From contig JAUIBR010000006.1 of assembly GCA_030427705.1 (NCBI GenBank), positions 1 through 64,000 on the forward strand: a stretch of DNA of 64,000 bases, written 5' to 3'. A model generated the notes under the pieces. That model was not told where the DNA came from. It saw nothing but the letters and a program-made list of their open reading frames with translations, and ran no database searches. The DNA is from a bacterium. GTDB lineage: Bacteria; Myxococcota_A; Bradymonadia; Bradymonadales; Bradymonadaceae. Position 1 is the stretch's first letter; the number at the start of each line of letters is the position of its first letter. The translations under genes were made by a program, and so were the position numbers. Shown piece by piece: positions 11,846-20,156 of this stretch.

Positions 11846-12487
11846 ATGAAGACCATAAAGCTTCACGAACTCTCCGAGAATCCGCAACACCTCGAAACGA
11901 TTGCCCGCACGTTGAAAGACGGCGGGCTTGTTTGTGTTCCGTGCCGTGGAACCTATCGGATTCTCGCTGATTTCAACGACCAGAGTGCCGTCACCGGCCT
12001 GATGCAGTCCAAAAGGAGAACGAAAAAAGCCCCGTCCCTCGTGTTTGTGAAAGATTCGTCTCAGCTAAAGGACATCGTCGACGACGTCGACCCAATCGCT
12101 CAAAAGCTGGCCGATACACTCTGGCCAGGTCCGCTCACTATCTTGTTCAAACCGAATCCCGACCTTCCGCGAAAGGTCACCAAGCAGGTCGCCAAGGCCA
12201 ACGGCTATATCGGTATTCGCATTCCACAGGACGACATGCTGCTTAGCATTCTGGATGCCTTTGGAGGCCCCGTCTTGGTGTCGAGCGCCAATAAAGAAAA
12301 GAAGTCTGGCGAAACCTCACCAGCACAGGTTCGGAAGAACTTCGTGTCCCGCGTGGATATCTTCGTTGATGCCGGCGACCTCCAAGGCAATCCAGCATCG
12401 ACCGTTATCGAAATCAATGACGGCAGCTGGACGATCACGCGGCAGGGCGAGATCACCGAAGAGAATCTTACGGACGCGGTAGCTTAG
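11846..12487 (+). CDS. Sua5/YciO/YrdC-family threonylcarbamoyl-AMP synthase-like protein
   Basis: A 213-residue protein of the YrdC fold, which makes threonylcarbamoyl-AMP from threonine, bicarbonate and ATP for the t6A37 modification of tRNAs reading ANN codons. Family features seen are the CVPCRGTYRI substrate loop, a Lys/Arg-rich QSKRRTKKAPSLVF segment, WPGPLTILFKP, GIRIPQDD and VSSANKEKKSGE. The ordinary YrdC loop has PTET/PTDT where this protein has PCRGT, so it is closer to the YciO-like branch and may not be the essential enzyme. The ATG at 11846 has a good AAGGAG at 11836-11841. It is divergent from the GMC gene and converges on the DUF697 gene. Confidence 0.9.
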   Translation: MKTIKLHELSENPQHLETIARTLKDGGLVCVPCRGTYRILADFNDQSAVTGLMQSKRRTKKAPSLVFVKDSSQLKDIVDDVDPIAQKLADTLWPGPLTILFKPNPDLPRKVTKQVAKANGYIGIRIPQDDMLLSILDAFGGPVLVSSANKEKKSGETSPAQVRKNFVSRVDIFVDAGDLQGNPASTVIEINDGSWTITRQGEITEENLTDAVA

Positions 12488-12516
12488 GCCGCTTCGGGGC
12501 GAACGGTTCGGTTTCG

Positions 12517-13566
12517 CTAGATGTAGTATTTTTGCGCGGACCGGCCGATCGCCTGTGTGGCCTTGCCAGCGATCGCTGCGGACACAAACGGTCCCGCGAA
12601 CGGCACCAACTGCACAAGCGTCCGTGCCAACTCCCGAAGCGCCAATCCCGAAGCCACATTTATGCCCATCGCCGTCAGGAATTCCGTGATGGTCCGCGAG
12701 TTCAACTCACGCCCACTCACGTAGGCGATTCCCGCAATCATCACCAACTGCACCGAGGTAATTGGCACGGTTCCCGCGATTGGAAGCGGCACCGAGGCGA
12801 TGGTCGCATTGACCGATGAACAGACGCGAATCAATGCATCGGAAATCTCGCGTTTAGCTTGTGGATCCGCAGATACCCGGGCCAGCACCAGGCGCGACTC
12901 CTGCGGCATTTCTGGAAGCAGGGTGCGGACCAGCGCGCCGGGCCGGTTGAGCTGAACCACATCTGTCCAGTGACGCTCGAATCCCCATTCATGGAACGTG
13001 CCCTTCACCGCCTGCTGCGTGAGGAAGTCGCCCACTTCTCGACTGGGCGAATCACGATGAATCGCGATCGCGCTGGCTGGCGTGAAATCGTAGTTGTCTT
13101 CAGCTTGGTAGACGGCGCGAATCAGATCTTCAACGACCAGCTCAACGTCCTCTTCGCGGGACTTCACCACACCAATCACGACGTCGGGGATCGCCAGGCC
13201 AATTGGTTTGGTGTTGAGTTCCTCATCTTCATCCCGTCGCAAATCCAGAATGTGAATTCGGCCATTTGCGAAGTCGTACGGCGCCCAATGACCATGGGTT
13301 GTCTCGGGCAACGTGCCCAGCTCACGACCGTTGTTCAACAGGCCCTGAAGAATGTCCGAAAGTTCGATGTCCCGCTTGCCGACCACCACGATATGAGGCT
13401 CTTCGCTGGCAAGCACCGCGCGACGAATCAATGTCAGGTCGCTGAGCAACTCCTCACGTGCGTCCGCGCCGAGTCCGCCCAACACCTTCGCGCTGACGAC
13501 ATCGTCGAGCATCTCATGTGCTGCTTCGCGGAAGTTCTCCCAATCATTTTGTGTCAAACCAAACAT
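12517..13566 (-). CDS. DUF697 protein with degenerate GTPase domain
   Basis: A 349-residue protein. The C-terminal 110 residues (VNATIASVPLPIAGTVPITS onwards) are a DUF697 domain: hydrophobic helices normally fused to an Era-like GTPase and associated with membranes. The N-terminal part has the expected spacing and predicted strands of such a GTPase, but the G1 loop reads GKRDIELS (63-70), where GxxxxGK[ST] is expected, so the lysine and second glycine are gone. The G3 site reads DLRR, not DxPG, and no NKxD is seen. I infer a GTPase-derived but probably non-hydrolysing protein. The ATG at 13566 is clear. It converges on the Sua5-like gene and appears monocistronic. Confidence 0.8.
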   Translation of the reverse strand: MFGLTQNDWENFREAAHEMLDDVVSAKVLGGLGADAREELLSDLTLIRRAVLASEEPHIVVVGKRDIELSDILQGLLNNGRELGTLPETTHGHWAPYDFANGRIHILDLRRDEDEELNTKPIGLAIPDVVIGVVKSREEDVELVVEDLIRAVYQAEDNYDFTPASAIAIHRDSPSREVGDFLTQQAVKGTFHEWGFERHWTDVVQLNRPGALVRTLLPEMPQESRLVLARVSADPQAKREISDALIRVCSSVNATIASVPLPIAGTVPITSVQLVMIAGIAYVSGRELNSRTITEFLTAMGINVASGLALRELARTLVQLVPFAGPFVSAAIAGKATQAIGRSAQKYYI

Positions 13567-13630
13567 GGCGGGATTCTAGTGCGAAGAGATGAGCGGAGCA
13601 ATTTGTAAGCTCTCCGTGAAGGCGTCCACC

Positions 13631-13866
13631 TGGTGGGCGCTTTCGCGCGTGTAGATAATGTGCTTGTTGTGGATTGCGCATTTTGGTCCCACAGATTGCC
13701 ACAGACTTTCGCACAGATTCACACAGATTTCTTTTTCGGTTCGGGCGTCCACAAGCTCCAAAAAGAAGAAAAGTCTGTGTGAATCTGCGCTACATCTGAG
13801 CCTATCTGTGGGAAGCCGCCCTTCGGTTATAGGGGACCCCGGCTTTCAGCCTCGGCCGGGAGAACC
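13631..13866. repeat. intergenic CACAGA hairpin element (copy A)
   Basis: This element fills most of the 433-bp gap 13567-13999. It begins with TGGTGGGCGCTTTCGCGCGTGT, nearly the same as in the 109-bp repeats at 1 and 723. It then forms imperfect inverted arms of about 50 bases: left 13688-13738, with repeated CACAGA units, and right about 13758-13812, with repeated TCTGTG units. It ends with a 21-base signature (13846-13866) that recurs inverted at 36698-36718 with one mismatch. The rest of the gap (13867-13999) is A/T-rich leader for the following gene. Confidence 0.8.
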
Positions 13867-13999
13867 GTGACCGACGGACATGAGGCGCGGTCAACGTGCG
13901 GTTGTTTGGTTTTATAGATGAAATTTGTGTAAACTTTCTAATTTTTCGAACACCTACATGCGGCTACCTTTCGAGAGTAATCAACACTTGGGAGCCAAC

Positions 14000-14809
14000 A
14001 TGTACTCGAACCAACAACAACGTCAGCCTGTCGTCCCCTACAATCACCAAGACCATTACAGCCGTCATAGCAACTACGATAGCTACGACAGTTACGACTA
14101 CTACGACGATTCGACGTTCTGGGATGCCATCCCCGCTGCGTTCACTTACCCATTCCGAAAAGACGGGCTCTACCTCTTTATTGGCGCGATTGTGTTTTTC
14201 ACCGCGCTGGAGTTCCTGAAAGGCATTCCCATGGTTGGGTTGGTCGTCGGCATCTTTTCGGCCGGATACATGATTTCGTACATGTTTCGAGTGATCAGCT
14301 CTACCGCAGACGGCAGTGATGAGCTGCCCGATTGGCCAGAGTTCACGAACTTCTGGGACGATATCTTGCTACCGCTGTTTCAGTGGACGGTGCTCATGTT
14401 CATGTGTGGCGTGCCGCCATTCGTCCTGCTGGCGATGGGTAAGCCAGTAATCGCGTTGGTCGTGGGTTTGTTGGCGCTTTGTTACCTGCCCATGGCGCTC
14501 ATGGCCGTGTCGTTGACCGGGTCCATCTTCGCAGCCAATCCCATCACTGTCTTTCGGTCCGTCGCCGAGATTCCATTCCAGTACATTTTGACGACGTTGT
14601 CGCTGGGCGCGATCATCGGCGGAAGTTGGGCAATTCAATTTGCTGTTGCCAGTGCGGGCGGCGCGTTGATCGGAGGAATGGTGGCCTTCGTGGTCTCGCT
14701 CTACTTCCTGCTGGTTCAGATGCGACTGCTCGGCGAGCTCTACTACTACAATGCCGAGAAGCTGAACTGGTTCGGTGAAGCAGACCGTCGATACATTCCG
14801 ATGCGATAG
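14000..14809 (+). CDS. DUF4013-like polytopic membrane protein
   Basis: A 269-residue protein with a polar Gln/Tyr/Ser/Asp-rich N-terminus (about 45 residues, including repeated DSYD/YYDD units) followed by five or six hydrophobic segments, in the manner of DUF4013 proteins. The motif DELPDWPEFTNFWDDI between the second and third segments is characteristic of that family, where a small amphipathic loop sits at the membrane. Function unknown. The ATG at 14000 has GGGAG at 13990-13994; an upstream in-frame start at 13925 would only add a low-complexity leader. It is monocistronic, with its stop two bases from the convergent LuxE-like gene. Confidence 0.8.
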   Translation: MYSNQQQRQPVVPYNHQDHYSRHSNYDSYDSYDYYDDSTFWDAIPAAFTYPFRKDGLYLFIGAIVFFTALEFLKGIPMVGLVVGIFSAGYMISYMFRVISSTADGSDELPDWPEFTNFWDDILLPLFQWTVLMFMCGVPPFVLLAMGKPVIALVVGLLALCYLPMALMAVSLTGSIFAANPITVFRSVAEIPFQYILTTLSLGAIIGGSWAIQFAVASAGGALIGGMVAFVVSLYFLLVQMRLLGELYYYNAEKLNWFGEADRRYIPMR

Positions 14810-14811
14810 GC

Positions 14812-15879
14812 TTAACTGGCGACGATCTCTTCAATCGTCAGGCTGCAGCCGCGCAACTCAGCGTCCGAAGCCCTCCCTTCTAGCCGGAAGCCGTCGGTTG
14901 TCCGAACCCCGATATCCGACGTTTGCACCGCCACCACACTCGAGATGTTTGCCAGGTCGTACCAACAGATAAGGCCGCGAGCGTCTGGCGCGTCGTCAAT
15001 CTCCATCGTGACAGGATTCACGATTTCGACCCTCGCCCAGGGCGGTGTCACGAAGCTGGATTGGTCCCAAGGCACCTTCGCCGAGAGCGCGTTGGAGTAT
15101 GCCTGGGACGAGAGCTCGGTCATGCTGTATTCGCTTAACCGGTGCGTTGGTGCGATTCCCAGTCGTTCGCCGAATAGCCCATAGAGTTCCTCCCGTGTAA
15201 CCTCACGAGTTCGGCCTTTCAATCCGCCGGTTTCTAAGACTCTTGAGCCTTCTGGCAGCGACCAGGTTTTGTCGACATTGTCGAAGAACTCCACGAACGC
15301 AAATGCGGTCCCGATTAGAAATACCGGGGTCTTTGCAAGGTCCAGCCACTCGACGATGCCGTCAAAGTCGAAGTCGAGTTCTCCGTCTTCGGTCTTCTCT
15401 AAAAAGAACCCGCTGCGAAACGGAGTTCCAAACTTCGTCAACAATTCGCCAAGCCAATAGCTCAAGCTGCTATCGGCCAGGTCCCCTGGCGCTGGAGCCA
15501 ACGCGGCGATAGGCATTCGCGAGCGGTCGGGCATCATGTGGGCTTTGAATGGTGGCGTAATGCTGGCTGCGTAGCCGGCGAGCGACTCGAAGATATGCTC
15601 GCCACGCGCGCCCTGGGTTGTCCCGGAGGTGCGAAAGATCCGTTCAGGCTCGCCGACAGCCGTCGTGAGCTTCACGTGTTTGAAGACGTCGGTGGGCACG
15701 GATGGGATGTCTCGATAGCCCAAGACGCCGTCTGGCGAGACGCCACGTCCATCGCAGAAGCTGCGATAAGGCGCGTTGTGTTCATACTGGTAGGCGAAGA
15801 GCCGCTTTGCCCACGCATCGAACTGCGTTTCCCAGTCAAACTCAGGGTTCTGGATATCGGCGACGAGCGCGTCGATCAC
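14812..15879 (-). CDS. LuxE/PaaK-like acyl-AMP-forming protein
   Basis: A 355-residue member of the LuxE acyl-protein synthetase family. These enzymes adenylate a carboxylic acid with ATP and pass the acyl group to a cysteine or thiol acceptor. The adenylate loop FRTSGTTQG (preceded by GEPERI), the SEYSMTELSSQAY segment and the C-terminal TDGFRLEGRASDAELRG segment fit. No luxC, luxD, luxA or luxB is near, so bioluminescence is excluded as a context. The start is GTG at 15879, three bases after the stop of the GyrA-CTD gene. It is the last gene of a tight minus-strand run behind kmo. A substrate related to kynurenine or anthranilate would be attractive but is only inference. Confidence 0.85.
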   Translation of the reverse strand: MIDALVADIQNPEFDWETQFDAWAKRLFAYQYEHNAPYRSFCDGRGVSPDGVLGYRDIPSVPTDVFKHVKLTTAVGEPERIFRTSGTTQGARGEHIFESLAGYAASITPPFKAHMMPDRSRMPIAALAPAPGDLADSSLSYWLGELLTKFGTPFRSGFFLEKTEDGELDFDFDGIVEWLDLAKTPVFLIGTAFAFVEFFDNVDKTWSLPEGSRVLETGGLKGRTREVTREELYGLFGERLGIAPTHRLSEYSMTELSSQAYSNALSAKVPWDQSSFVTPPWARVEIVNPVTMEIDDAPDARGLICWYDLANISSVVAVQTSDIGVRTTDGFRLEGRASDAELRGCSLTIEEIVAS

Positions 15880-15881
15880 GG

Positions 15882-17048
15882 CTAATCTCTTGACCCACAG
15901 GGAAGTGCAGCGACTGAAATGACCTCCTCACCGGGTGCCAAGTCGATGATCGAATTGCCTTTGGCCGGGCGTCCCATCAGTGGCAGATGGTGAGCGCCCA
16001 TGCGGTGCACACGACCGATGGAAGTCGAGATCACGATGTCTTCGCCAGGATGGGATGGCACAACGCCAACGACACGGTCGCCGGTCTCTAGCTTGCAGAC
16101 CTGCATGCCTGAACCACCGCGACCTTGTGGGCGGAACTCGTCGAACCAAACCCGCTTGCCAAGTCCTTTTTGCGTGACCATCGCGGCCTGTTCGACGCCG
16201 TCAGTCATAAACGCGCTGACGAGCTCATCGTCGGGCCCATCGAGCTTCATGATGTTAACGCCGACCGCCTTACGTCCCATCGAGCGCATGTCTGCGCCCG
16301 CATCAAAATGGATGCCCTGGCCATGCGCAGAGGCAGCAAATACGTGGCTGTCTTCGGGGCCGTAGAGCACTGCGACCGGCTCATCGCCGTCGTTAAGCAG
16401 AAACGCCTCTTTGCCGGACCGGTCCAGTGACTTACCGAATTGGTCGACGTCGGTCGCCTTTCCTTTGGCTTGCCGTGTGATGTGAATCAGGCGCCCGCCG
16501 TTCATTGCGGAGCGAGGCATGACAAACCAGATGGCTTCGTCGTTCTCAAACGGGAAGACTGCGCCCATTCGACGAACATCCGATTCACCCATCCATTGCG
16601 GCATCATGCGCTGGTCGAGGCCGTAAAACCGGCCCAGATTGCTGACCATGAACACAGCATCCGTTGTTCCGATGTACTGGAATCGGTCCAGAACACCCGC
16701 GCCATACGGCAAGTCGAGGCGTTCGGGCTCGACGGTAACCTCAAACTCTTTGCCGTCGATATAGAAGAACACGCCGTTCGAGGTCGACGCATAGACGGGG
16801 CGATGTGCCTCGATGCCAGGGCGCCGTTCGAACTCCAGGTCAGGTCGATTGCGGGCAGGGGCACTGCTGGTCGCCGACTTCGAGCGCACGGTGAACTCAA
16901 GCGCGGCCACCAACGCTGCATCCCAACTGCCGTAGGCGTCAATCGCGGCGTCGTACAAGGACTCGTGGGACACAGAGACCGTCATCTCGAGCAGCTGCTC
17001 GGGATTATCGGATTTTGCGATCTTGATGATATCGTCAACGACGGACAT
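15882..17048 (-). CDS. stand-alone GyrA C-terminal pinwheel with HNH-associated-repeat-like N-terminus
   Basis: A 388-residue protein without gyrase breakage-reunion, Tyr or tower domains. Residues 85-388 read as six GyrA C-terminal repeats: each has a strand pair such as FAASAHGQGIHF or VISTSIGRVHRM followed by a MGR.(A/K)(V/K)G turn and a DD/EGDE.V strand. This is the DNA-wrapping beta-pinwheel. A GyrA-box-like QGRGGSG (308-314; E. coli consensus QRRGGKG) sits in blade 5. Residues 28-52 contain YGSWDAAL (39-46), typical of the HNH-endonuclease-associated repeat. It should bind and bend DNA, not cut it. It lies between kmo (15 bases upstream) and the LuxE-like gene (2 bases downstream). Borrelia is known to make a free GyrA-CTD as a nucleoid protein; here it is a separate gene. 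Confidence 0.85.
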   Translation of the reverse strand: MSVVDDIIKIAKSDNPEQLLEMTVSVSHESLYDAAIDAYGSWDAALVAALEFTVRSKSATSSAPARNRPDLEFERRPGIEAHRPVYASTSNGVFFYIDGKEFEVTVEPERLDLPYGAGVLDRFQYIGTTDAVFMVSNLGRFYGLDQRMMPQWMGESDVRRMGAVFPFENDEAIWFVMPRSAMNGGRLIHITRQAKGKATDVDQFGKSLDRSGKEAFLLNDGDEPVAVLYGPEDSHVFAASAHGQGIHFDAGADMRSMGRKAVGVNIMKLDGPDDELVSAFMTDGVEQAAMVTQKGLGKRVWFDEFRPQGRGGSGMQVCKLETGDRVVGVVPSHPGEDIVISTSIGRVHRMGAHHLPLMGRPAKGNSIIDLAPGEEVISVAALPCGSRD

Positions 17049-17063
17049 GGATTTACTTCAGAT

Positions 17064-18449
17064 TTAGAAGGAGAGGTCGACTTCGTGCTCACGATAGAAC
17101 GGAGTTAGCTCGGCGTTAATCAGAGATTCAGCGCGTGCCAGGTCCATCTCTTCCGGAGTGTCGTATTCGGCCATAAGTTTCGCGAGGATACGGTCCTGAA
17201 TCCGTCCTGCATCAAATGCGGCTTTATACGCATTCGAGCTGTACATGACAGTCGCATAGCGGGACCGATAGAGGTGCGTCAGCTCACGCTCCAGCCGCAG
17301 CTCGAACTTCTTTCGTCGCAAAAATTCTTCATCACCAACCTTGTCGCGCATCTCGACGAAGTTCTCGATGGCCATGTCCGCGATCGCATCGCCATTGGGT
17401 TTGCGGCGCGCGTCGAAGGCTTCGAACACTTCACTAAGCGAGTCATACTCATCAAAAAGTCGGTTTAGAACTGAGCAATCCTCAAGCCCACAATTCAATC
17501 CCTGACCAAAGAAGGGCACGATTCCATGTGCTGCATCGCCAACCAAAAGCGCGCGATCCTCAAGATGCCATGGGGCACAGCGCACTGTGCCCAGTTTGGA
17601 CGCAGGGTGCTCTCGGTAGTTGGTTTCCAAATCACCCAGAAGTGGGATCGAGTCCGGGTAATGATTCTCAAACAGATCATTGAGCCCTTCTGCAGATTCC
17701 GCCGAACCAAAACTGACGTCGCCTTCCCATGGCATGTAGATGGTGCCAGTGAACGAGCCGTCCAGATCGGCCAGCGCCATCAGCATATGATCGCCTCGCG
17801 GCCAGATATGGAGCGCGTTCTTCTCCATCTGGTAGTCGCCGTTATCGTCGGCAGGGAAGACCATTTCTTTGTAGCCGTGGTCGAGCCATTCAATACGCGA
17901 GTCAAAGCCGTGGTCACGGACCAAGACTTCGCGAACGCCCGAGAAAGAGCCGTCAGCGCCAAAGATGACGCCGCCATCGACCTTGTTGGTGGTCCCGTCT
18001 TCAAGTTCGAATGTGAGCTGTCCCGACTCGAAGTCCGCATCAACCAGCTCGTGCCCGAAGTGAATGCGGACGCCAGCATCTTCAGCAGCCGTGAGCAAAA
18101 ACTCGTTCAACATGCCGCGGGACACGGAGTAGTTGCACTCGGAGTCGTCTTTTCCATACGGCTGATAGGTAAGCTCACCGTCGACCGCGTGCATCATACG
18201 ACCAAGCACCGGCACGGTGATTTCGAGCACACGTTCGCGCAGCCCCAACAACGCCAGCGCTTTGAGCCCTCGGCGAGTCAGGACGAGGTTGATCGACCGA
18301 CCCGCGGAAATGTCCGTAGCTCGCATATCGGGTCGCTTCTCATACACCTCGACGTCGAATCCTCGCCGGCTCAAAAGCTCCGCCAAAACGCAGCCCACAG
18401 GGCCACCACCAATCACTGTTACGTTCACACCAGAGTAGTCTTGAGGCAT
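17064..18449 (-). CDS. kmo: kynurenine 3-monooxygenase
   Basis: A 461-residue class A flavoprotein hydroxylase converting L-kynurenine to 3-hydroxykynurenine with NADPH and O2. The FAD fold VTVIGGGPVGC (GGGPVG 14-19), the KMO-specific AGRSINLVLTRRG motif, VLGRMMH, YSVSRGMLN and the second FAD motif GDAAHGIVPFFGQGLNCG are all clear. Length matches bacterial KMOs. The ATG at 18449 has AGGAAAGGAC immediately upstream. No kynA, kynU or nadA/nadC gene is seen in the window, so it is uncoupled from the usual tryptophan-to-NAD genes. It lies in a tight unit with the GyrA-CTD and LuxE-like genes. 95 bases separate it from the RHH-like gene upstream. Confidence 0.93.
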   Translation of the reverse strand: MPQDYSGVNVTVIGGGPVGCVLAELLSRRGFDVEVYEKRPDMRATDISAGRSINLVLTRRGLKALALLGLRERVLEITVPVLGRMMHAVDGELTYQPYGKDDSECNYSVSRGMLNEFLLTAAEDAGVRIHFGHELVDADFESGQLTFELEDGTTNKVDGGVIFGADGSFSGVREVLVRDHGFDSRIEWLDHGYKEMVFPADDNGDYQMEKNALHIWPRGDHMLMALADLDGSFTGTIYMPWEGDVSFGSAESAEGLNDLFENHYPDSIPLLGDLETNYREHPASKLGTVRCAPWHLEDRALLVGDAAHGIVPFFGQGLNCGLEDCSVLNRLFDEYDSLSEVFEAFDARRKPNGDAIADMAIENFVEMRDKVGDEEFLRRKKFELRLERELTHLYRSRYATVMYSSNAYKAAFDAGRIQDRILAKLMAEYDTPEEMDLARAESLINAELTPFYREHEVDLSF

Positions 18450-18544
18450 GTCCTTTCCTGTGTCGGGAAGTGCCGTAGATCTACGCCTTTGATGTTAAGG
18501 GGGCAAGGGAGTTACATGGGAATCCGAATGCGGATTCCCCGAAC

Positions 18545-19054
18545 CTATCCGTACACAACGCGTCGACGATAACCTTTGTATTCGTCGGTTTCGCGAAGGG
18601 CTTCGAAGAGGTCTTCAAACTCTTTGCCACGCAGTTGCTCTTGGAGGTCTTCGCGAAGGCGTCCTGCCTGGGCAGGGTTGGCGTTCTGGAAGAACTCGCG
18701 AAGGCTCTCGGTCGCAGCATTAACGCCCTCGGTCACCACAAGTCGGACGGCTGTCTCAGCAAACGCTTCGGTCTGCTCATCAGCCAAAACCTTCGTTGGG
18801 CGAGGTAGTTCGCGGGCTTCAGGGCTTTTAGGGTGCTGGATTGGCTCGATTGGTTCAGCTACGACTGCCGGCGCTTCCTCCTTATCAGAAGATTCACGTT
18901 CGACGGGTCGTCCAGAAAGACCTTGCCTGAACAACTCAATAGCGAGCTCAGAGATGGTCTGTCCGCGTTCTTCGGCCAACTTCTTTACATCATCCAGAAC
19001 TTTCGCCGAGTCGGCGTCTTTTGTCCGGATAACCATTTGTGCGCGGTAAGCCAT
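18545..19054 (-). CDS. ribbon-helix-helix-like protein, candidate regulator
   Basis: A 169-residue protein. The first 45 residues (MVIRTKD strand, then VLDDVKKLAEERGQTISELAIELFRQGL) follow the CopG/Arc ribbon-helix-helix pattern: a short strand, then two helices separated by a G-x-T/S-x-SE turn. A Pro/Glu linker follows, then a helical C-terminal domain (about residues 80-169) that I do not recognise. The ATG at 19054 has AAGGAG seven bases upstream; an in-frame start nine codons earlier (19081) is less likely. It is the first gene upstream of kmo. A region with at least five TCCAAAT motifs, including a perfect inverted repeat, lies directly ahead of its start. Autoregulation is therefore plausible but unproven. 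Confidence 0.7.
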   Translation of the reverse strand: MAYRAQMVIRTKDADSAKVLDDVKKLAEERGQTISELAIELFRQGLSGRPVERESSDKEEAPAVVAEPIEPIQHPKSPEARELPRPTKVLADEQTEAFAETAVRLVVTEGVNAATESLREFFQNANPAQAGRLREDLQEQLRGKEFEDLFEALRETDEYKGYRRRVVYG

Positions 19055-19274
19055 TGGGGGCTCCTTGTCTAATACATCCATTCACTGAACAACGGGTCCA
19101 GCATCCATCATTCCCTGATGGTTCCAAAAGCTAAGATGGACTTCTAGGGGATGAGTTTCATGTAGGCAACCCGCGCGGTTGCGACCCGTGACGTCAGAAA
19201 CATCACGAACACCGAACAAGTGGCCGATTTATAGGATGATTGCAGGTTGGTCATGGATTTATCTGGAACGTCGT

Positions 19275-19362
19275 TTATCCAAATGGCGCAATTTGGATAA
19301 TTCCAAATTGTGTACAATTATTATCCAGAATATATCCAAATCCTCCTGAACTATTCCAAATT
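19275..19362. promoter_or_regulatory. operator-like TCCAAAT array
   Basis: The core is a perfect inverted repeat, TTATCCAAAT-N6-ATTTGGATAA, at 19275-19300. Further TCCAAAT copies occur at 19302-19308, 19335-19341 and 19355-19361, and a TTATCCAGAA half-site at 19321. The stretch is much more AT-rich than the rest of the window and occupies the middle of the 458-bp divergent gap between the RHH-like gene (minus) and the ECF sigma gene (plus). The remainder of that gap (19055-19274, 19363-19512) has a GGAGG at 19370-19374 with no obvious gene after it, and otherwise nothing I recognise. Confidence 0.65.
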
Positions 19363-19512
19363 AACTGCTGGAGGTGAATTCCGACTACAAAATCCTATTG
19401 GTCTGATAGGTATTAACTGTGGGTGTTGGCTTAAGTTGTTGTTTTGTTTGGTTTTCGATTTCTTGGCATGGATCACGCAATGGGTAGCAATGAGTTTAGA
19501 AACGAGATGATT

Positions 19513-20154
19513 ATGAACACGCAAACGCATACACAATCGGTTGAACAACATGATGCCATCGTGGATCACACGACTTACCCCGAAGACGCTGAGCTCGTTA
19601 CGCGCAGCCTCAACGGCGATGTCGCAGCCTTCGAAGAAATCGTCACGGCACACCAGGAAACGGTCTTCCGCGTCGCGATGCGCTTCGTAAAGAACGAGAC
19701 GGACGCCAATGACGTCGCTCAAGACGCGTTCCTAAACGCGTTTAGAAAACTGCATACGTGGAAGGGAAACGCCGCCCTTGGTAGCTGGTTGTACCGAATC
19801 ACGGTCAATACCGCCCTGATGCGCCTTCGAAAGAACCGGCGCCGTAGCGAGGTCGCGCTCGAGGGCATCAACCCAGCGGAACAGCATGAGACGGAATACC
19901 GCGAGTATGTGAACGCTTGGCATCCTCGAGGCGACGAGATCGTCGAAAACAAAGAACTCCGCGACCAGATTCTGGCTGCCGTGGAGCTGCTTGAGCCAAA
20001 GTATCAGAAGGTGTTCAAGATGAAGGAATTCGAGGAGATGAGCCTTCAAGACATCGCGGACGAGCTTGATTTGAGCGTGCCAGCAGTCAAGAGTCGATTG
20101 CACCGCGCCCGACTTCACCTGCGGGCGACACTTGAGCGTTACGTAAGTATCTAA
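19513..20154 (+). CDS. ECF (RpoE-type) sigma factor
   Basis: A 213-residue sigma-70-family factor of the extracytoplasmic-function group. Region 2 (about 35-105) has the core-binding and -10 recognition helices (FRVAMRFVKNETDANDVAQDAFLNAFRKL) and WLYRITVNTALMRLRK. Region 4 (about 150-210) has the helix-turn-helix MSLQDIADELDLSVPAVKSRLHRARLHL. Regions 1.2 and 3 are absent. ATGs at 19507 and 19513 are the plausible starts; earlier in-frame starts at 19468 and 19480 lack a ribosome site. No anti-sigma gene follows in the same direction; the converging gene two bases away is the FecR-like/VIT/VWA lipoprotein. Control by the TCCAAAT array upstream is inference. Confidence 0.93.
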   Translation: MNTQTHTQSVEQHDAIVDHTTYPEDAELVTRSLNGDVAAFEEIVTAHQETVFRVAMRFVKNETDANDVAQDAFLNAFRKLHTWKGNAALGSWLYRITVNTALMRLRKNRRRSEVALEGINPAEQHETEYREYVNAWHPRGDEIVENKELRDQILAAVELLEPKYQKVFKMKEFEEMSLQDIADELDLSVPAVKSRLHRARLHLRATLERYVSI

Positions 20155-20156
20155 CG

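Noticed and set aside
14812-15879. Bioluminescence (lux) locus
   Set aside because: Only a LuxE-like gene; no luxC, D, A or B nearby.
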